Made by a program: the position numbers and the translations under genes
Shown here: positions 26,961 to 37,034 of the stretch, piece by piece
Position numbering within the stretch: the stretch's first letter is position 1
Layout: the number at the start of each line of letters is the position of its first letter
The notes under the pieces: model-generated
What the model was told of the DNA's origin: nothing
What the model saw: only the letters and a program-made list of their open reading frames with translations
Database searches by the model: none
Assembly (NCBI RefSeq): GCF_017571475.1
Contig: NZ_JAGETW010000005.1
Coordinates: forward strand, 62,001 to 126,000
From: Thiomicrorhabdus sp. 6S3-12
GTDB taxonomy: Bacteria; Pseudomonadota; Gammaproteobacteria; Thiomicrospirales; Thiomicrospiraceae
DNA: 64,000 nt
Direction: 5' to 3'

Positions 26961-27971
26961 ATGGAATTTGATCTGATTGAGCGTTATTTCACTCCTCTAA
27001 GTCTGGGGTTGCCGGAAGGAGATTTGAGTATCGGTGACGACGGTGCGCTGATAACAATCCCTACGCAGCATCAATTGGTCGTGGTCACGGATACTCTGGT
27101 CAGCGGTGTGCATTTTCCGCATGATACCAGTGCTTATGACATAGCCTGGAAGGCTTTGGCGGTTAATTTAAGTGATCTGGCTGCGATGGGGGCGAAGCCG
27201 ATCGGTTTTTCTCTGGGGTTGAGTTTGCCGAAAGCCTGTGCTGAGTCGGAGCAATGGATGGCTGATTTCAGTCAAGGTTTTCATGATCTGGTTGCGTCAA
27301 CCGGTATGACGATTCCGCTGGTTGGTGGCGATACGACGCGCAGTGATGTTCTGACTCTGACCGTCAGCGCTAAAGGCGTTGTTCGCAAAGGGAATGCGAT
27401 CTTGCGATCAGGGGCCGAAGCAGGGGATATTATTGCGGTCACCGGCGTTCTCGGCGAGGGGGCTTTGGGGCTGGCACTGGCGCTGGATACCTTATCGATC
27501 GAATTAAAATCGGGGTTGAATGAGCAAGATCAACGGCACGCTTTGAATCACTTGAATCGACCGATCCCCCAGTTGGCTATGGGGCAATGTTTGTATCCTC
27601 TGGCCAATAGCGCGATCGATATTTCCGATGGCTTGTTGCAAGATTTGGGGCACATTCTTGAGCGCTCCTCGATGTCCATCGGGAAAAGCCTTGGAGCACG
27701 GGTTGAATTGAACGATCTACCGCTCTCTTCCGGTGTGCGTAAACTTATTGCTCAAGAAGCTTTGTGGCAGATGCCGCTCAGCGGTGGGGATGAGTATCAG
27801 CTTTGCCTGACGGTGAAGCCGGAGAACTGGCCTGCTTTGCGGGCATTGGCTGCTGAACATGACGTTGTCCTCTCCAAGATCGGCGAAATTACCGGGCATG
27901 CCGGAATCGAGTTGACGCTGTGCGCAGAGGGTTATGCTGTACCGGATTCTGCAGGTTTTCAGCATTTTTAA
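26961..27971 (+). CDS. thiL: Thiamine-monophosphate kinase
   Basis: A 336-residue AIRS/PurM-fold kinase that phosphorylates thiamine monophosphate to the active cofactor thiamine diphosphate. Motifs: SIGDDGALI near residue 27, VVTDTLVSGVHF with its metal-binding Asp, PLVGGDTTRSD, and DISDGLLQDLGHI. ATG at 26961 is preceded by GAGAG; an earlier in-frame start at 26946 overlaps the terminator tail. It has its own terminator downstream and converges with the DAHP synthase gene. Confidence 0.96.
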   Translation: MEFDLIERYFTPLSLGLPEGDLSIGDDGALITIPTQHQLVVVTDTLVSGVHFPHDTSAYDIAWKALAVNLSDLAAMGAKPIGFSLGLSLPKACAESEQWMADFSQGFHDLVASTGMTIPLVGGDTTRSDVLTLTVSAKGVVRKGNAILRSGAEAGDIIAVTGVLGEGALGLALALDTLSIELKSGLNEQDQRHALNHLNRPIPQLAMGQCLYPLANSAIDISDGLLQDLGHILERSSMSIGKSLGARVELNDLPLSSGVRKLIAQEALWQMPLSGGDEYQLCLTVKPENWPALRALAAEHDVVLSKIGEITGHAGIELTLCAEGYAVPDSAGFQHF

Positions 27972-27984
27972 AGTTTCAAGGTAA

Positions 27985-28013
27985 TAAAAAAGCCGTCGAT
28001 TGACGGCTTTTTT
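27985..28013 (+). terminator. Rho-independent terminator between thiL and the DAHP synthase gene
   Basis: Stem AAAAAGCCGTC / GACGGCTTTTT with a 4-base loop; symmetric, so probably bidirectional for the two convergent genes. Confidence 0.9.
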
Positions 28014-28039
28014 ATTGTCTCTATCAGGCATGATGGTGA

Positions 28040-29110
28040 TTACGCTTTTGACTTTTCTCGTCTCTGGCGTACACCTTCTGCCAGCATGTCGAGCAATTCG
28101 GTGCTGCTTTCCCAGTCGATACACGCATCGGTGATGCTCTGCCCGTAGGTGAGTTGTTTGCCTGGCTGAACATCCTGTCTTCCGCCAACCAGATGGCTTT
28201 CCACCATGACCCCCATAATCGCATCCGAACCGTCTTTTAGCTGATCGGCAATCGATTGGGCGACAATCATTTGGCGGGTGTGGTCTTTGTTGCTGTTCGC
28301 GTGGCTGCAATCGACCATCAGTTTGCTTTGTACACCCGCTTCGCTCAGTTGCTGCACGGCTTCGGAAACATAAGGCGCTTCATAGTTCGGGCCCTGGTTG
28401 CCCCCGCGTAAAATAACGTGGCAATCTTCATTCCCGGTCGTTTCGAAAATCGCCGAGTGACCTTCTTTTGTCAAAGACATGAAAATATGCGGATTGTTGG
28501 CCGCGCGGATAGCGTCAACCGCGATGCGTACACTGCCGTCGGTACCATTTTTGAAACCGACCGGGCAGGAAAGGCCGGAGGCCAGTTCGCGGTGTCCCTG
28601 ACTTTCGGTGGTTCGTGCGCCGATAGCGCCCCAAGAGATCAGATCGGCAACATACTGCGGCGAGATCAAATCCAGAAATTCGGTAGCGGCCGGTACGCCC
28701 ATGTTGTTGACGTCAGACAGTAATTTACGCGCCAGACCAAGTCCTTTGTTGATCTCGAAAGACTCATCCAGATTCGGGTCGTTAATCAGTCCTTTCCAGC
28801 CGACGGTGGTACGAGGCTTTTCAAAATAGACACGCATGACGATCAGGAGGTCGTCTTTATGTTTTTCAATCTGCCCTTTAAGCTGAGCGGCATAATCTCT
28901 GGCCGCGCCCGGATCATGTATGGAGCATGGGCCGATTACCACTAGGATACGGTCGTCACGTCCAGCCAGAATGTTATGGATCTGCTGGCGAGTATCATAC
29001 ACCGTTTGCGACGCTAACTCGGTGATAGGGTAAAGCTCATGCAGGTCCTGCGGGGAGCGAACTTCGGTAATGTTTTTAATCCGTAAATCGTCAGTCTGAT
29101 ACGTGCTCAT
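28040..29110 (-). CDS. aroG: 3-deoxy-7-phosphoheptulonate synthase (DAHP synthase, class I)
   Basis: A 356-residue enzyme opening the shikimate pathway by condensing phosphoenolpyruvate with erythrose 4-phosphate. Family marks: VVIGPCSIHDP, RVYFEKPRTTVGWKG, GARTTESQGHRELASG, and DCSHANSNKD with a metal-binding His. It belongs to the AroF/AroG/AroH group; the exact feedback type (Phe, Tyr or Trp) cannot be decided from sequence by eye, so the symbol is provisional. ATG at 29110 has only a weak Shine-Dalgarno. Divergent from the DUF3579-like gene across a 329-base gap. Confidence 0.93.
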   Translation of the reverse strand: MSTYQTDDLRIKNITEVRSPQDLHELYPITELASQTVYDTRQQIHNILAGRDDRILVVIGPCSIHDPGAARDYAAQLKGQIEKHKDDLLIVMRVYFEKPRTTVGWKGLINDPNLDESFEINKGLGLARKLLSDVNNMGVPAATEFLDLISPQYVADLISWGAIGARTTESQGHRELASGLSCPVGFKNGTDGSVRIAVDAIRAANNPHIFMSLTKEGHSAIFETTGNEDCHVILRGGNQGPNYEAPYVSEAVQQLSEAGVQSKLMVDCSHANSNKDHTRQMIVAQSIADQLKDGSDAIMGVMVESHLVGGRQDVQPGKQLTYGQSITDACIDWESSTELLDMLAEGVRQRREKSKA

Positions 29111-29439
29111 GGTTACTACTTTTTATGTGATTAAGTGTGCGCTTTCGTCTGTGCGCATCCGCGAATTGCCAGGGATTGGAGAGCGCCTCGACGCCTCTCG
29201 CCTTCTCTTAGGGGGTTCATAAATGAAAGCCGCGCCAAACCGCTTATTATGCCATTTTTTGGATTCTAGTTTACAACGAATTTAATGATTTCATAAGCTT
29301 ATTCTTATGCCGTGTTCTATGCTGCAGGATTTGCGGCTTTTTATGTATTTAAAATGCTTATTAACTTGATAGTTAAAAATAATCTACTGAAGACTCGGAA
29401 TTTTAACTAGTTATGATAAAATCCTCGCAGTTTTAAGAA
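29111..29439. other. 329-base divergent intergenic region
   Basis: Carries the divergent control regions of the DAHP synthase gene and the DUF3579-like gene. A TATGAT-like -10 candidate lies near 29412. No RNA gene, riboswitch or further reading frame is supported. Confidence 0.4.
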
Positions 29440-29754
29440 ATGCAAATAGGCAAGAGAATAGTGCATTGTAAATACGTTATTCAAGGTGTGACCGAGGACG
29501 GTCGAAAATTTAGGCCAAGTGATTGGATTGATCGGATTTCTTCAATGGGTGCTTCCTTTGGTGAATCGCATCGACTGGTGTATTCCGATTTACTGCATCC
29601 TGAATTGTATGAAGGGCAGAAGTGTTTGATTATCGATACCGAGCTGGAGATCAAGAATCCGGTGATGTATCAGTATGTCATGAATTTTGTACGCAGTAAC
29701 GGTCTGAAGATGACCGAAGTCTGTGATGTCGATGAGGAAAAGCTGGGAAGCTGA
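29440..29754 (+). CDS. Small conserved protein, DUF3579-like
   Basis: A 104-residue protein of unknown function. The segment YVIQGVTEDGRKFRPSDW matches what I remember of the DUF3579 family, small cytoplasmic proteins of beta- and gammaproteobacteria with no assigned role. No signal peptide, membrane segment or metal motif is apparent; two Cys are present. ATG at 29440 lacks a good ribosome-binding site; an alternative in-frame GTG at 29461 (starting just before HCKYVIQG) is possible. Monocistronic with a strong terminator. Confidence 0.75.
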   Translation: MQIGKRIVHCKYVIQGVTEDGRKFRPSDWIDRISSMGASFGESHRLVYSDLLHPELYEGQKCLIIDTELEIKNPVMYQYVMNFVRSNGLKMTEVCDVDEEKLGS

Positions 29755-29782
29755 ACCGAGCGATTGTTATGCGCCCGTTAAT

Positions 29783-29812
29783 AAAAAGCCGGAATCTTTC
29801 CGGCTTTTTTTA
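29783..29812 (+). terminator. Rho-independent terminator between DUF3579-like gene and pilD
   Basis: Stem AAAAAGCCGGAA / TTCCGGCTTTTT with a 3-base loop; symmetric, probably serves both convergent genes. Confidence 0.9.
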
Positions 29813-29830
29813 TCTGTCTGTTTTGCAGCT

Positions 29831-30646
29831 TTAAATAAGGTTGCTTCCGGCAAATAGGGTAATCCAGCCGGCCAGTGCCAGAAACGGGCCGAAAGCAAAA
29901 GGCGCGTCGTGTTTTTGCAGTTTGATCAGGCTTAGAAGCAATGTGATCAGAATGCTGCTCACGGCAGCAATCAGGACGATTTGCGCCAGAGCCATGACGC
30001 CGAACCACGCCCCCAGTGCCGCCAACATTTTGAAATCTCCATAGCCCATTCCTTCTTTGCCGGTGGCCAGCCGAAAGCTGTGGAAAACCAGCCATAAAAG
30101 CAGATAGCCCAGTGCGGCTCCCCAGACGGCCATCTCTAGACTGGTAAAAACTTCCTGAGTATTCAAAAGTAGACCGAGCCAGAGCAAAGGCAGACTCAGA
30201 TTGTCTAGAATCAGCTGGTGTTCGATATCAATAACGGTAATGGCGAGCAAATACCAGGTGAAAATCAGCGCGATAAGCCCTAAGGGGGAGAGGCCGAAGT
30301 GAATGATGACTGCGGTTGTCGCCAAAGCACTGCTGAGTTCGATCAGGGGGTAGCGTTTGGAAATCGGCTCGTGGCAGTTATGACATTTGCCTTTGCTGTA
30401 AAGCCAGCTAAAGAGTGGGATAAGTCGGTACCAGGGCAGGGCGACGTGGCAATGCGGACAATGTGAACGATCCATACTCATTATTTTGTAATGCGGGGTA
30501 TTTTCGTCCGCTTCGAATAAAAAGCGCGGCATGCGCCAGGTCAACATGCTTAAAAAGCTGCCGATTATCAGGCCGAGAAGAAGGGCGAATACAATCGTTA
30601 AAAAGAAAGGCAGCTCCAAAATTGGCGTCATTAGGTGTGTTTGCAT
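29831..30646 (-). CDS. pilD: Prepilin leader peptidase / N-methyltransferase
   Basis: A 271-residue inner-membrane aspartic protease that cleaves type IV prepilin and type II secretion pseudopilin leaders and methylates the new N-terminus. An N-terminal cytoplasmic domain carries two Cys pairs (CPHC and CHNC), followed by multiple membrane segments; the second catalytic Asp sits in GMGYGDFKM and the first in the VIDIEHQL segment. I prefer ATG at 30646; starts at 30676 or 30631 are possible, and none has a strong Shine-Dalgarno. No pil genes adjoin it here, so it is an orphan pilD. Confidence 0.92.
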   Translation of the reverse strand: MQTHLMTPILELPFFLTIVFALLLGLIIGSFLSMLTWRMPRFLFEADENTPHYKIMSMDRSHCPHCHVALPWYRLIPLFSWLYSKGKCHNCHEPISKRYPLIELSSALATTAVIIHFGLSPLGLIALIFTWYLLAITVIDIEHQLILDNLSLPLLWLGLLLNTQEVFTSLEMAVWGAALGYLLLWLVFHSFRLATGKEGMGYGDFKMLAALGAWFGVMALAQIVLIAAVSSILITLLLSLIKLQKHDAPFAFGPFLALAGWITLFAGSNLI

Positions 30647-30747
30647 GAATTGAGTCTCAATCGATATTCTGCACAAATCCTAAAAGTAAGGATCGAAAAG
30701 GTCAAGCTGAAACGGGTTTCGGGAAAATATCGGGTGTTTTTCCGATA

Positions 30748-30780
30748 TAAAAAAGCCGGGTTTTGCTTTCCCGGCTTTTT
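30748..30780 (-). terminator. Rho-independent terminator of queD
   Basis: Stem AAAAAGCCGGG / CCCGGCTTTTT with a 9-base loop. A second hairpin, ATATCGG / CCGATAT (30727-30748), follows on the minus strand. Confidence 0.85.
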
Positions 30781-30805
30781 GATAATTGAAAACATGTGGA
30801 GTCGT

Positions 30806-31189
30806 TTATTCGTCTTCCGAATAGATGACGCAGTTGCGATCATTTTCCCAGACGGTAATACTGTGCATGGCAACCCGTTCGTCACTGATGCGTTCGGCGA
30901 TCTGGCGATACAGGAACGCGGCGATGTTTTCAGCCGTCGGATTGACTTGAGTAAAGTGCGGGTGGTCGTTCAGATAGGTGTGATCAAGCTCTTTGATCAC
31001 CTCTTTAGCGTGACGCTTGATTTCCTTGAAGTCAACGACCATTCCGATTTCATTCAGTTGACTGCCGACAATCTGGACTTCAATTTTCCAGTTGTGTCCG
31101 TGCAGTTTCGAGCAGTCGCCGGGGTAGCCTTGCAGAGTGTGAGCCGCGGCAAAATCAAGAACGGTTTTTAATACAAATTTTTGCGCCAT
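30806..31189 (-). CDS. queD: 6-carboxytetrahydropterin synthase QueD
   Basis: A 127-residue zinc enzyme that converts dihydroneopterin triphosphate to 6-carboxy-tetrahydropterin, the first dedicated step to queuosine in tRNA. The catalytic Cys and zinc His residues are in GDCSKLHGHNW plus the early AAAHTL His; LDHTYLND and the C-terminal WEND supply further active-site residues. It is a partner of queC found at 44920 in the same window but not linked. Monocistronic. Confidence 0.94.
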   Translation of the reverse strand: MAQKFVLKTVLDFAAAHTLQGYPGDCSKLHGHNWKIEVQIVGSQLNEIGMVVDFKEIKRHAKEVIKELDHTYLNDHPHFTQVNPTAENIAAFLYRQIAERISDERVAMHSITVWENDRNCVIYSEDE

Positions 31190-31316
31190 TTACGCTTACC
31201 CTGAAAATTCAAATTAAGCAAATAATTATATATTAAATTGCTCGGCGATTAAAAGATAAGTCTCTGAAATTGGTTGGATTTTATCGGGTTTATGCGGATT
31301 TATGCGGATTTTGTCT

Positions 31317-32198
31317 TTAATGCTCGCGCAACGCAATATAGTCCGTCAAATCCCATAAAAACTCGCTTTTGAACGGCAGGCGTTGCAGCGCTTTTTTGGC
31401 TTCAATGACCAGATTGTCACGATAGGCTTGTGCTTTGCGCAATCCAAGCAGTTTCGGGTAAGTGGATTTGTCCGATTTAAGATCCGATCCTTGCGGTTTA
31501 CCAAGCGTTTCGGTATCGGAAGTGATGTCCAGAATATCGTCCTGTACCTGAAACGCCAGTCCGACTGCTTTGGCGTAAATGATAAGGTCTTCCTTGATTT
31601 GCGGATAAGCAGGATGCTGGCAGGCGCCAAGGAGCAGGGACGACTGAATCAATGCACCGGTTTTAAGTTGATGCATCCGTTCCAGTGCCGATTGCTCCGG
31701 GAGTTTACCGGCAGAATCGATATCGATTTGCTGACCGCCGATCATGCCATTCAAGCCGGCAGCATGTGTAAGCACTTTGATCATCTCGACTTTATTGTGA
31801 TCGTTGATGTGCCCATCGGTCGCAATCAGCTGGAATGCCAGCGTCTGCTGGGCATCACCAACCAGAATGGCGGTTGCTTCGTCGTATTGAATATGCGTTG
31901 TCGGCTTTCCTCTCCTAAGCTCGTCGTCGTCCATTGCCGGCAGATCGTCGTGTACCAGCGAGTAGCAATGAATCAATTCAACGGCAGCCGCAGGCGTGTC
32001 CAGTATTTCCAGGGGCATATTCAACGCTTCTCCGCAGGCGTAAACCAATGCAGGTCGAAGTCGTTTGCCCTGATCCAGGGTCGCATAGGCAATCGCTTCC
32101 TGAAGTTTTTGCGGACAAGTTGTCTGTTTAAGCTGACTTACTTTTAGTGACAAGTATTGATTGATGCGCTGTTGGTAGAGGTTTAGTTGAGTATGCAA
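31317..32198 (-). CDS. ispA: Farnesyl diphosphate synthase
   Basis: A 293-residue all-alpha polyprenyl synthase making farnesyl diphosphate from IPP and DMAPP, precursor of undecaprenyl phosphate and the quinone tail. The first Asp-rich motif is DDLPAMDDDELRRG and the second is DDILD; the short-chain form is indicated by length and by residues before the first motif. An exonuclease VII small subunit gene (xseB) and dxs, its usual neighbours, are absent here. A short tandem repeat (TATGCGGATT twice, 31291-31310) lies just beyond its stop. Confidence 0.93.
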   Translation of the reverse strand: MHTQLNLYQQRINQYLSLKVSQLKQTTCPQKLQEAIAYATLDQGKRLRPALVYACGEALNMPLEILDTPAAAVELIHCYSLVHDDLPAMDDDELRRGKPTTHIQYDEATAILVGDAQQTLAFQLIATDGHINDHNKVEMIKVLTHAAGLNGMIGGQQIDIDSAGKLPEQSALERMHQLKTGALIQSSLLLGACQHPAYPQIKEDLIIYAKAVGLAFQVQDDILDITSDTETLGKPQGSDLKSDKSTYPKLLGLRKAQAYRDNLVIEAKKALQRLPFKSEFLWDLTDYIALREH

Positions 32199-32434
32199 AC
32201 GTCAATTCCTGAAGTTGTCGGAGATGAAGAATTACGCCCGTTAGCGGCGAAAAAGAATTATTCTAATGAATTAGCGTAGCGCTGTACAAAATTTGTTTGC
32301 AAGCTTGAGGGGGTATAAAAATTACAATAGCCGCTGTTATTGGCGTTAAGTTACTGAAATTCAAGCCGATATAATTGTATATGTACCGGGCGATTGTTCC
32401 CGGGGTGTGTTTTCGAATTTACCGAGAGTCGGAT

Positions 32435-33070
32435 ATGTTTATTGTTTATAGCCCGGAAGGCCAGTCGTTAGCTTTGACCGTGCAGCAGCTTCCCGTTCTG
32501 AGGGTTGACCCTGCCACTCGGGTAAATAAAGTGGAAGACACCGGGCTTGAGCAGTTGAAACCGGACGAGGGTAAACAACAGTCGGTTTTAGCCGGGCAAA
32601 GCAAAGCGTTGCGAGCCTATCAGCAGAGCGCTAAGGAGCAGCCGCAGAGACGCGTTGCGGTTCAGGTGGCCGAAATTATGTCCGAGCCGCTGATTACCAT
32701 TAACCAGGAGGCGACTTTGGCTCAGGCGTTCGACCGGATGACCCGCTTGAAAATCGATTATCTTCCTGTTGTAGACGAAACAACGCTTGTCGGTCTGCTT
32801 AGTCGGGAACGTTTACTGCATAAGATATTGCTGGACGACAACGGTGAAATCGAGCTCGGTGGAGAAAAGCAGGTTTTTGATGTTATGCAGAAACAGGTGA
32901 TTACCACCAGCCGGGACACGGATATCCGTCAGGTTGCCCAGGTTTTCAGCGAGTATCGTGTCGGTGCCTTGGTCATTATGAACTCCGTCGAGCAGCCTAT
33001 CGGCATGGTGACGCGCGGAGATCTGATCAAGCGGCTCGCTAAAGAGCCGCCGATTGAAATCTATATCTGA
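32435..33070 (+). CDS. CBS-domain pair protein
   Basis: A 211-residue cytoplasmic protein with a ~80-residue N-terminal region of unknown fold and a C-terminal tandem CBS pair (first: VAEIMSEPLITINQEATL, second: VFDVMQKQVITTSRDTDI). CBS pairs usually bind adenine nucleotides and act as regulatory modules. No catalytic domain is attached, so it is a stand-alone regulator of unknown target. I chose ATG at 32435 (GAGAG upstream); an in-frame ATG at 32375 would add 20 residues that look unlike coding sequence. Monocistronic; 235 bases upstream hold no other gene. Confidence 0.85.
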   Translation: MFIVYSPEGQSLALTVQQLPVLRVDPATRVNKVEDTGLEQLKPDEGKQQSVLAGQSKALRAYQQSAKEQPQRRVAVQVAEIMSEPLITINQEATLAQAFDRMTRLKIDYLPVVDETTLVGLLSRERLLHKILLDDNGEIELGGEKQVFDVMQKQVITTSRDTDIRQVAQVFSEYRVGALVIMNSVEQPIGMVTRGDLIKRLAKEPPIEIYI

Positions 33071-33304
33071 AGGATTGCGCCCGATTTTTATCCCGTCTTA
33101 TTTGGCTTTGCGTACGCTGAATCGCTCTGTCGCAGGCGGTTTTATGTCTTTAATTCTTTCTGTAATAATCCGTCTTGAAGTAGGTTAGGGATTGAATCTA
33201 GCCTTATTCTCCTGTCGCCGAAGAAAAGCGCCGGTTTCCTTTTCAAATCTGAGTATTATTCCTTTATAATAAGCGGCTAAGTTTTTTCAACGGTGTATAA
33301 GGCC

Positions 33305-33973
33305 ATGTCCTTTTTAAAGCGTTATTTGATTGCCGGTCTTCTGGTGTGGCTCCCACTTGGTGTGACCCTCGCCGTCATCAAGTTCCTGGTTGATCTGTTT
33401 GATCGCAGTCTGTTATTGCTGCCGTTGGAATACCGACCTGAAACCCTTTTGGGATTCAATATTCCGGGGTTGGGGATTCTTCTGTCCTTCCTGCTGATTT
33501 TGATCACCGGTATTCTGGCCGCGAACCTTCTTGGCAGCAAGCTGGTGGGTATTTGGGAATCGATTCTGTCGAGAATTCCGCTGGTCCGAAGCATCTACAA
33601 GGCGGTTAAGCAGATCGCCGAGGCGGTTTTCGGTTCGGGCGAGCAGACATTTCAGAATGTCTTTTTGATCGAGTATCCACGTAAAGGGTTGTGGACGCTG
33701 GCTTTCCAGACCGGAAAAAATATCTCGGAACCGCAGCGAAAAACCGGATTCGATGAAGTCGTTAATTTGTTTGTGCCGACGACGCCGAATCCAACCTCCG
33801 GCTTCTTTATCATGGCCGACCGTAAAGAGGTGATTAAGTTGGATATTGAGGTCGATGACGCTTTGAAAATGGTGATTTCCGGAGGTGTTGTTGCACCGGA
33901 CTCACTGCCGCAGGCTGTAGAAGAATCGAATAAACCGGAAGCGGCTCGCGAGGAAAAGAATTCCGGCAATTAG
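33305..33973 (+). CDS. DUF502 family membrane protein
   Basis: A 222-residue inner-membrane protein of unknown function. It has an N-terminal membrane segment (YLIAGLLVWLPLGVTLAVI) with a second at about residues 50-75, then the conserved soluble part including IPLVRSIYKAVKQI and PTTPNPTSGFF, both typical of the DUF502 family. DUF502 genes commonly precede aspS in gammaproteobacteria, as here. ATG at 33305 is preferred; a GTG four codons upstream is possible. A TATAAT box at 33265-33270 may be its -10. Confidence 0.87.
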   Translation: MSFLKRYLIAGLLVWLPLGVTLAVIKFLVDLFDRSLLLLPLEYRPETLLGFNIPGLGILLSFLLILITGILAANLLGSKLVGIWESILSRIPLVRSIYKAVKQIAEAVFGSGEQTFQNVFLIEYPRKGLWTLAFQTGKNISEPQRKTGFDEVVNLFVPTTPNPTSGFFIMADRKEVIKLDIEVDDALKMVISGGVVAPDSLPQAVEESNKPEAAREEKNSGN

Positions 33974-34106
33974 TATTACGGTTAATCGGGCGTTGAAATT
34001 GATATTGCCGCCCGTTTGCCAGTTCCCTTCGAGGGGGCAAGGTAAGATGGCTTACCAATAGATTTGAAATTTTTTAAAAGACTTTTAGCAAAAGGGTTAA
34101 ATGAAT

Positions 34107-35891
34107 ATGCGTACGCATTATTGTGGACAAGTAACAGAAACTTTAATCGACCAGACGGTACAGGTTGCCGGTTGGGTACACCGTCGTCGCGATCACGGTG
34201 GCGTAATCTTTATCGATCTGCGCGATCGTGAAGGACTTGTCCAAGTTGTCGTTAATCCTGATGCTGCCGAAAATTTCAGCAAAGCCGAAAAATTGCGTGC
34301 CGAATGTGTTCTGAGCATTACCGGAAAGGTTATTCCGCGTACTGAAGGAACAGTTAACCCTAATATGGCGACCGGTAAGATCGAGATCGTTGCCGAGAAA
34401 CTGGATGTGCTGAGCATGGCAGAGCCGATTCCGTTCCAGTTGGACGAGAAGAATGTCGGTGAAGAGACGCGCTTGAAATACCGTTATATCGACTTGCGTC
34501 GCGACGAAATGCAGAACAACCTGAGATTGCGTTACGGCATTACGCGCGCTATGCGCCGTTACCTTGACGACAACGGCTTTATGGATATGGAAACGCCGAT
34601 TCTGACCAAATCGACACCGGAAGGTGCGCGTGATTATCTGGTTCCAAGCCGAACTCATCCGAATAAATTCTTTGCGTTGCCGCAGTCGCCACAGCTGTTC
34701 AAACAGCTGCTGATGATGTCCGGTTTCGATCGCTATTATCAGATTACGCGCTGCTTCCGTGACGAAGATCTGCGTGCCGACCGTCAGCCGGAATTTACCC
34801 AGCTGGATATCGAAACCTCTTTTATGAGCGAAGAGCAGGTTATGCAGACAATGGAAGGTCTGACTAAAACCATCTTTAAAGAGGCGATCGGTTATGAGTT
34901 CGACGGGGATTTCCCGCGTATGACTTATGCCGAAGCGATCGAGAAATACGGGATTGACCGCCCTGATCTGCGTATCGACATGCAGTTGGTGGACATTGCC
35001 GACCTTCTGCAAGATATCGAATTCAAAGTCTTTGCCGGTCCGGCGAAAGATCCGAAAGGGCGAGTGGTCGCTCTGCGCGTTCCGGGGGCGGGTTCTATGT
35101 CGCGTAAAGAGATCGACGAATATACCAAGTTTGTCGGCATTTACGGCGCCAAAGGCCTTGCCTATATTAAGGTCAACGATATGGCGGCCGGTATCGACGG
35201 CTTGCAGTCGCCGATTATCAAATTCTTCCCGGATCAGGTAATGCAGATTATGGAACGTGTTGGCGCACAGGATGGCGATATCGTCTTCTTCGGTGCGGAC
35301 AGTGCGAAAGTCGTTAATGATGCGATCGGTGCGCTGCGTGTTAAACTGGGTGAAGATCTTGGAATGCTGGAAGGGCGTTTCAAACCAGTTTGGGTTGTTG
35401 ATTTCCCGATGTTCGAAGAAGACGAAGAGACAGCGCGTATGGTGGCGATTCACCATCCGTTCACCCAGCCGAAAGCGACTACCGAAGAGATTCTTAGCCA
35501 TGATGCACCGCACCAGATGCTGTCGCGCGCCTATGACCTGGTTATCAACGGTCTGGAAGTCGGTGGTGGTTCGGTGCGTATTCACGACAGCAAAATGCAA
35601 GCAGCGGTCTTTAAATTGCTAGGAATCAGCGATGAAGAAGCGCAAGACAAGTTCGGCTTCCTGCTGGATGCTCTGAAGTACGGTTGTCCTCCGCATGCGG
35701 GTATGGCGTTCGGATTGGATCGTCTGGTCATGATTCTGGGGGATATTCCTTCGATTCGCGATGTTATTGCCTTCCCGAAAACACAGTCAGCAGCTTGTCC
35801 TTTGACCGAAGCACCGGGAATGGTCGATAACGCACAGTTGCAAGAGTTGTTGCTGCGTTTCCGTAAGCCGGTACGATCTGCGGATAAATAG
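34107..35891 (+). CDS. aspS: Aspartyl-tRNA synthetase
   Basis: A 594-residue class II aminoacyl-tRNA synthetase. N-terminal OB-fold anticodon-binding domain ([21 protein letters not shown]), the catalytic core with motif 2 [21 protein letters not shown], the bacterial GAD insertion and motif 3 near GLDRLVM. It matches bacterial AspRS in length; whether it is discriminating or also charges tRNA-Asn cannot be told by eye. AAAGGG at 34091-34096 can serve either ATG 34101 or ATG 34107; the second gives the common start MRTHYCGQ. nadA follows after 8 bases, probably in one transcript. Confidence 0.96.
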   Translation: MRTHYCGQVTETLIDQTVQVAGWVHRRRDHGGVIFIDLRDREGLVQVVVNPDAAENFSKAEKLRAECVLSITGKVIPRTEGTVNPNMATGKIEIVAEKLDVLSMAEPIPFQLDEKNVGEETRLKYRYIDLRRDEMQNNLRLRYGITRAMRRYLDDNGFMDMETPILTKSTPEGARDYLVPSRTHPNKFFALPQSPQLFKQLLMMSGFDRYYQITRCFRDEDLRADRQPEFTQLDIETSFMSEEQVMQTMEGLTKTIFKEAIGYEFDGDFPRMTYAEAIEKYGIDRPDLRIDMQLVDIADLLQDIEFKVFAGPAKDPKGRVVALRVPGAGSMSRKEIDEYTKFVGIYGAKGLAYIKVNDMAAGIDGLQSPIIKFFPDQVMQIMERVGAQDGDIVFFGADSAKVVNDAIGALRVKLGEDLGMLEGRFKPVWVVDFPMFEEDEETARMVAIHHPFTQPKATTEEILSHDAPHQMLSRAYDLVINGLEVGGGSVRIHDSKMQAAVFKLLGISDEEAQDKFGFLLDALKYGCPPHAGMAFGLDRLVMILGDIPSIRDVIAFPKTQSAACPLTEAPGMVDNAQLQELLLRFRKPVRSADK

Positions 35892-35899
35892 GAGTTTTG

Positions 35900-36976
35900 A
35901 TGTCAGAGTCCCACGCCAAGCAGATTCCTGTTCAGCTTGAGTCGCGTATCCAGAAGCTTGCTTCGGATGCGCCGACTCAGCCGTGGTTGAACAAGCAGCA
36001 GAAGCAGGCACTTAAGGACGAAATCAAGCAGCTTCTGAAACAGCATAATGCCCAGTTAGTGGCGCATTATTATGTTGATGATGAGTTGCAGGCTCTGGCG
36101 GAAGAAACCAGCGGCGTTGTCGCGGACTCGCTTGAAATGGCCAATTTCGGCGCGCAGTCCGCAGCGGACGTTCTGGTCGTTTGCGGCGTACGTTTCATGG
36201 GCGAAACAGCCAAAATGCTCAGCCCGGAAAAAACCGTTCTGATGCCGGATCTTGAGGCTACCTGTTCTCTCGATGTCGGTTGTCCCGCCAAAGAATTTGC
36301 CGAATTTTGCGCCCAGCACCCGGATCATACGGTTGTGGTGTATGCCAATACCAGTGCCGAAGTCAAAGCGATTGCCGACTGGGTCGTGACCTCCGGGAAT
36401 GCGTTGCAGATCGTGCGTCATCTGAAAGATAAGGGTGAAAAAATTATCTGGGCACCGGATCGACATCTCGGCAACTGGATCGAAAAAGAGACCGGTATCG
36501 AGATGATCCGTTGGCAGGGCCACTGCATTGTGCACGATGAGTTCAAGAGTTTTGAGCTGGATGATTTGTGTAAAAAACATCCGCAGGCTAAGGTTCTGGT
36601 TCACCCCGAGTCACCGGCTTCGGTGGTCGACCAGGCCGATGTGGTCGGTTCCACCAAAGTACTGCTCAATGCCGTACAGACTATGCCGGACAAAGAGTTT
36701 ATTGTCGCTACGGATTACAATATCTTTTACAAAATGCAGCAATTGGCACCGGATAAACAGCTGTATGTGGCACCTACCGGCGGGCATGGCGCAACCTGCA
36801 AAAGTTGTGCGCATTGTCCGTGGATGGCGATGAACGGTTTGGAAAACCTGCGCGATTGTTTACGTAATATGGCGCCGGAAATTGTGCTTGACGAAGAGGT
36901 GCGTAAAAAGGCCTTGAACTCTGTACAGAGGATGCTCGAATTTTCCCGTCAGGCGGGGCTGGTTCAGACTAAATAG
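35900..36976 (+). CDS. nadA: Quinolinate synthase A
   Basis: A 358-residue [4Fe-4S] enzyme condensing iminoaspartate with dihydroxyacetone phosphate to quinolinate in de novo NAD synthesis. Three-fold pseudo-symmetry is seen, with cluster-ligand Cys in [20 protein letters not shown] and the C-terminal [17 protein letters not shown] at 35900 has TAGGAG upstream; a TTG at 35897 is disregarded. Its partner nadB is not in the window. Confidence 0.95.
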   Translation: MSESHAKQIPVQLESRIQKLASDAPTQPWLNKQQKQALKDEIKQLLKQHNAQLVAHYYVDDELQALAEETSGVVADSLEMANFGAQSAADVLVVCGVRFMGETAKMLSPEKTVLMPDLEATCSLDVGCPAKEFAEFCAQHPDHTVVVYANTSAEVKAIADWVVTSGNALQIVRHLKDKGEKIIWAPDRHLGNWIEKETGIEMIRWQGHCIVHDEFKSFELDDLCKKHPQAKVLVHPESPASVVDQADVVGSTKVLLNAVQTMPDKEFIVATDYNIFYKMQQLAPDKQLYVAPTGGHGATCKSCAHCPWMAMNGLENLRDCLRNMAPEIVLDEEVRKKALNSVQRMLEFSRQAGLVQTK

Positions 36977-37034
36977 TCTTGCTCCGTTTAATCATTTATC
37001 TTTAATCTCACTGGGTTAACGGCAGGAGAAGCTC

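Noticed and set aside
31291-31310. Tandem repeat TATGCGGATT x2
   Set aside because: Only two short units beyond the ispA stop; not enough to call a repeat array or CRISPR.
34143-35600. 485-codon open frame antisense to aspS
   Set aside because: Exact overlap with a certain gene on the other strand, biased composition rich in His/Thr/Arg/Asn, no ribosome site and no domain.
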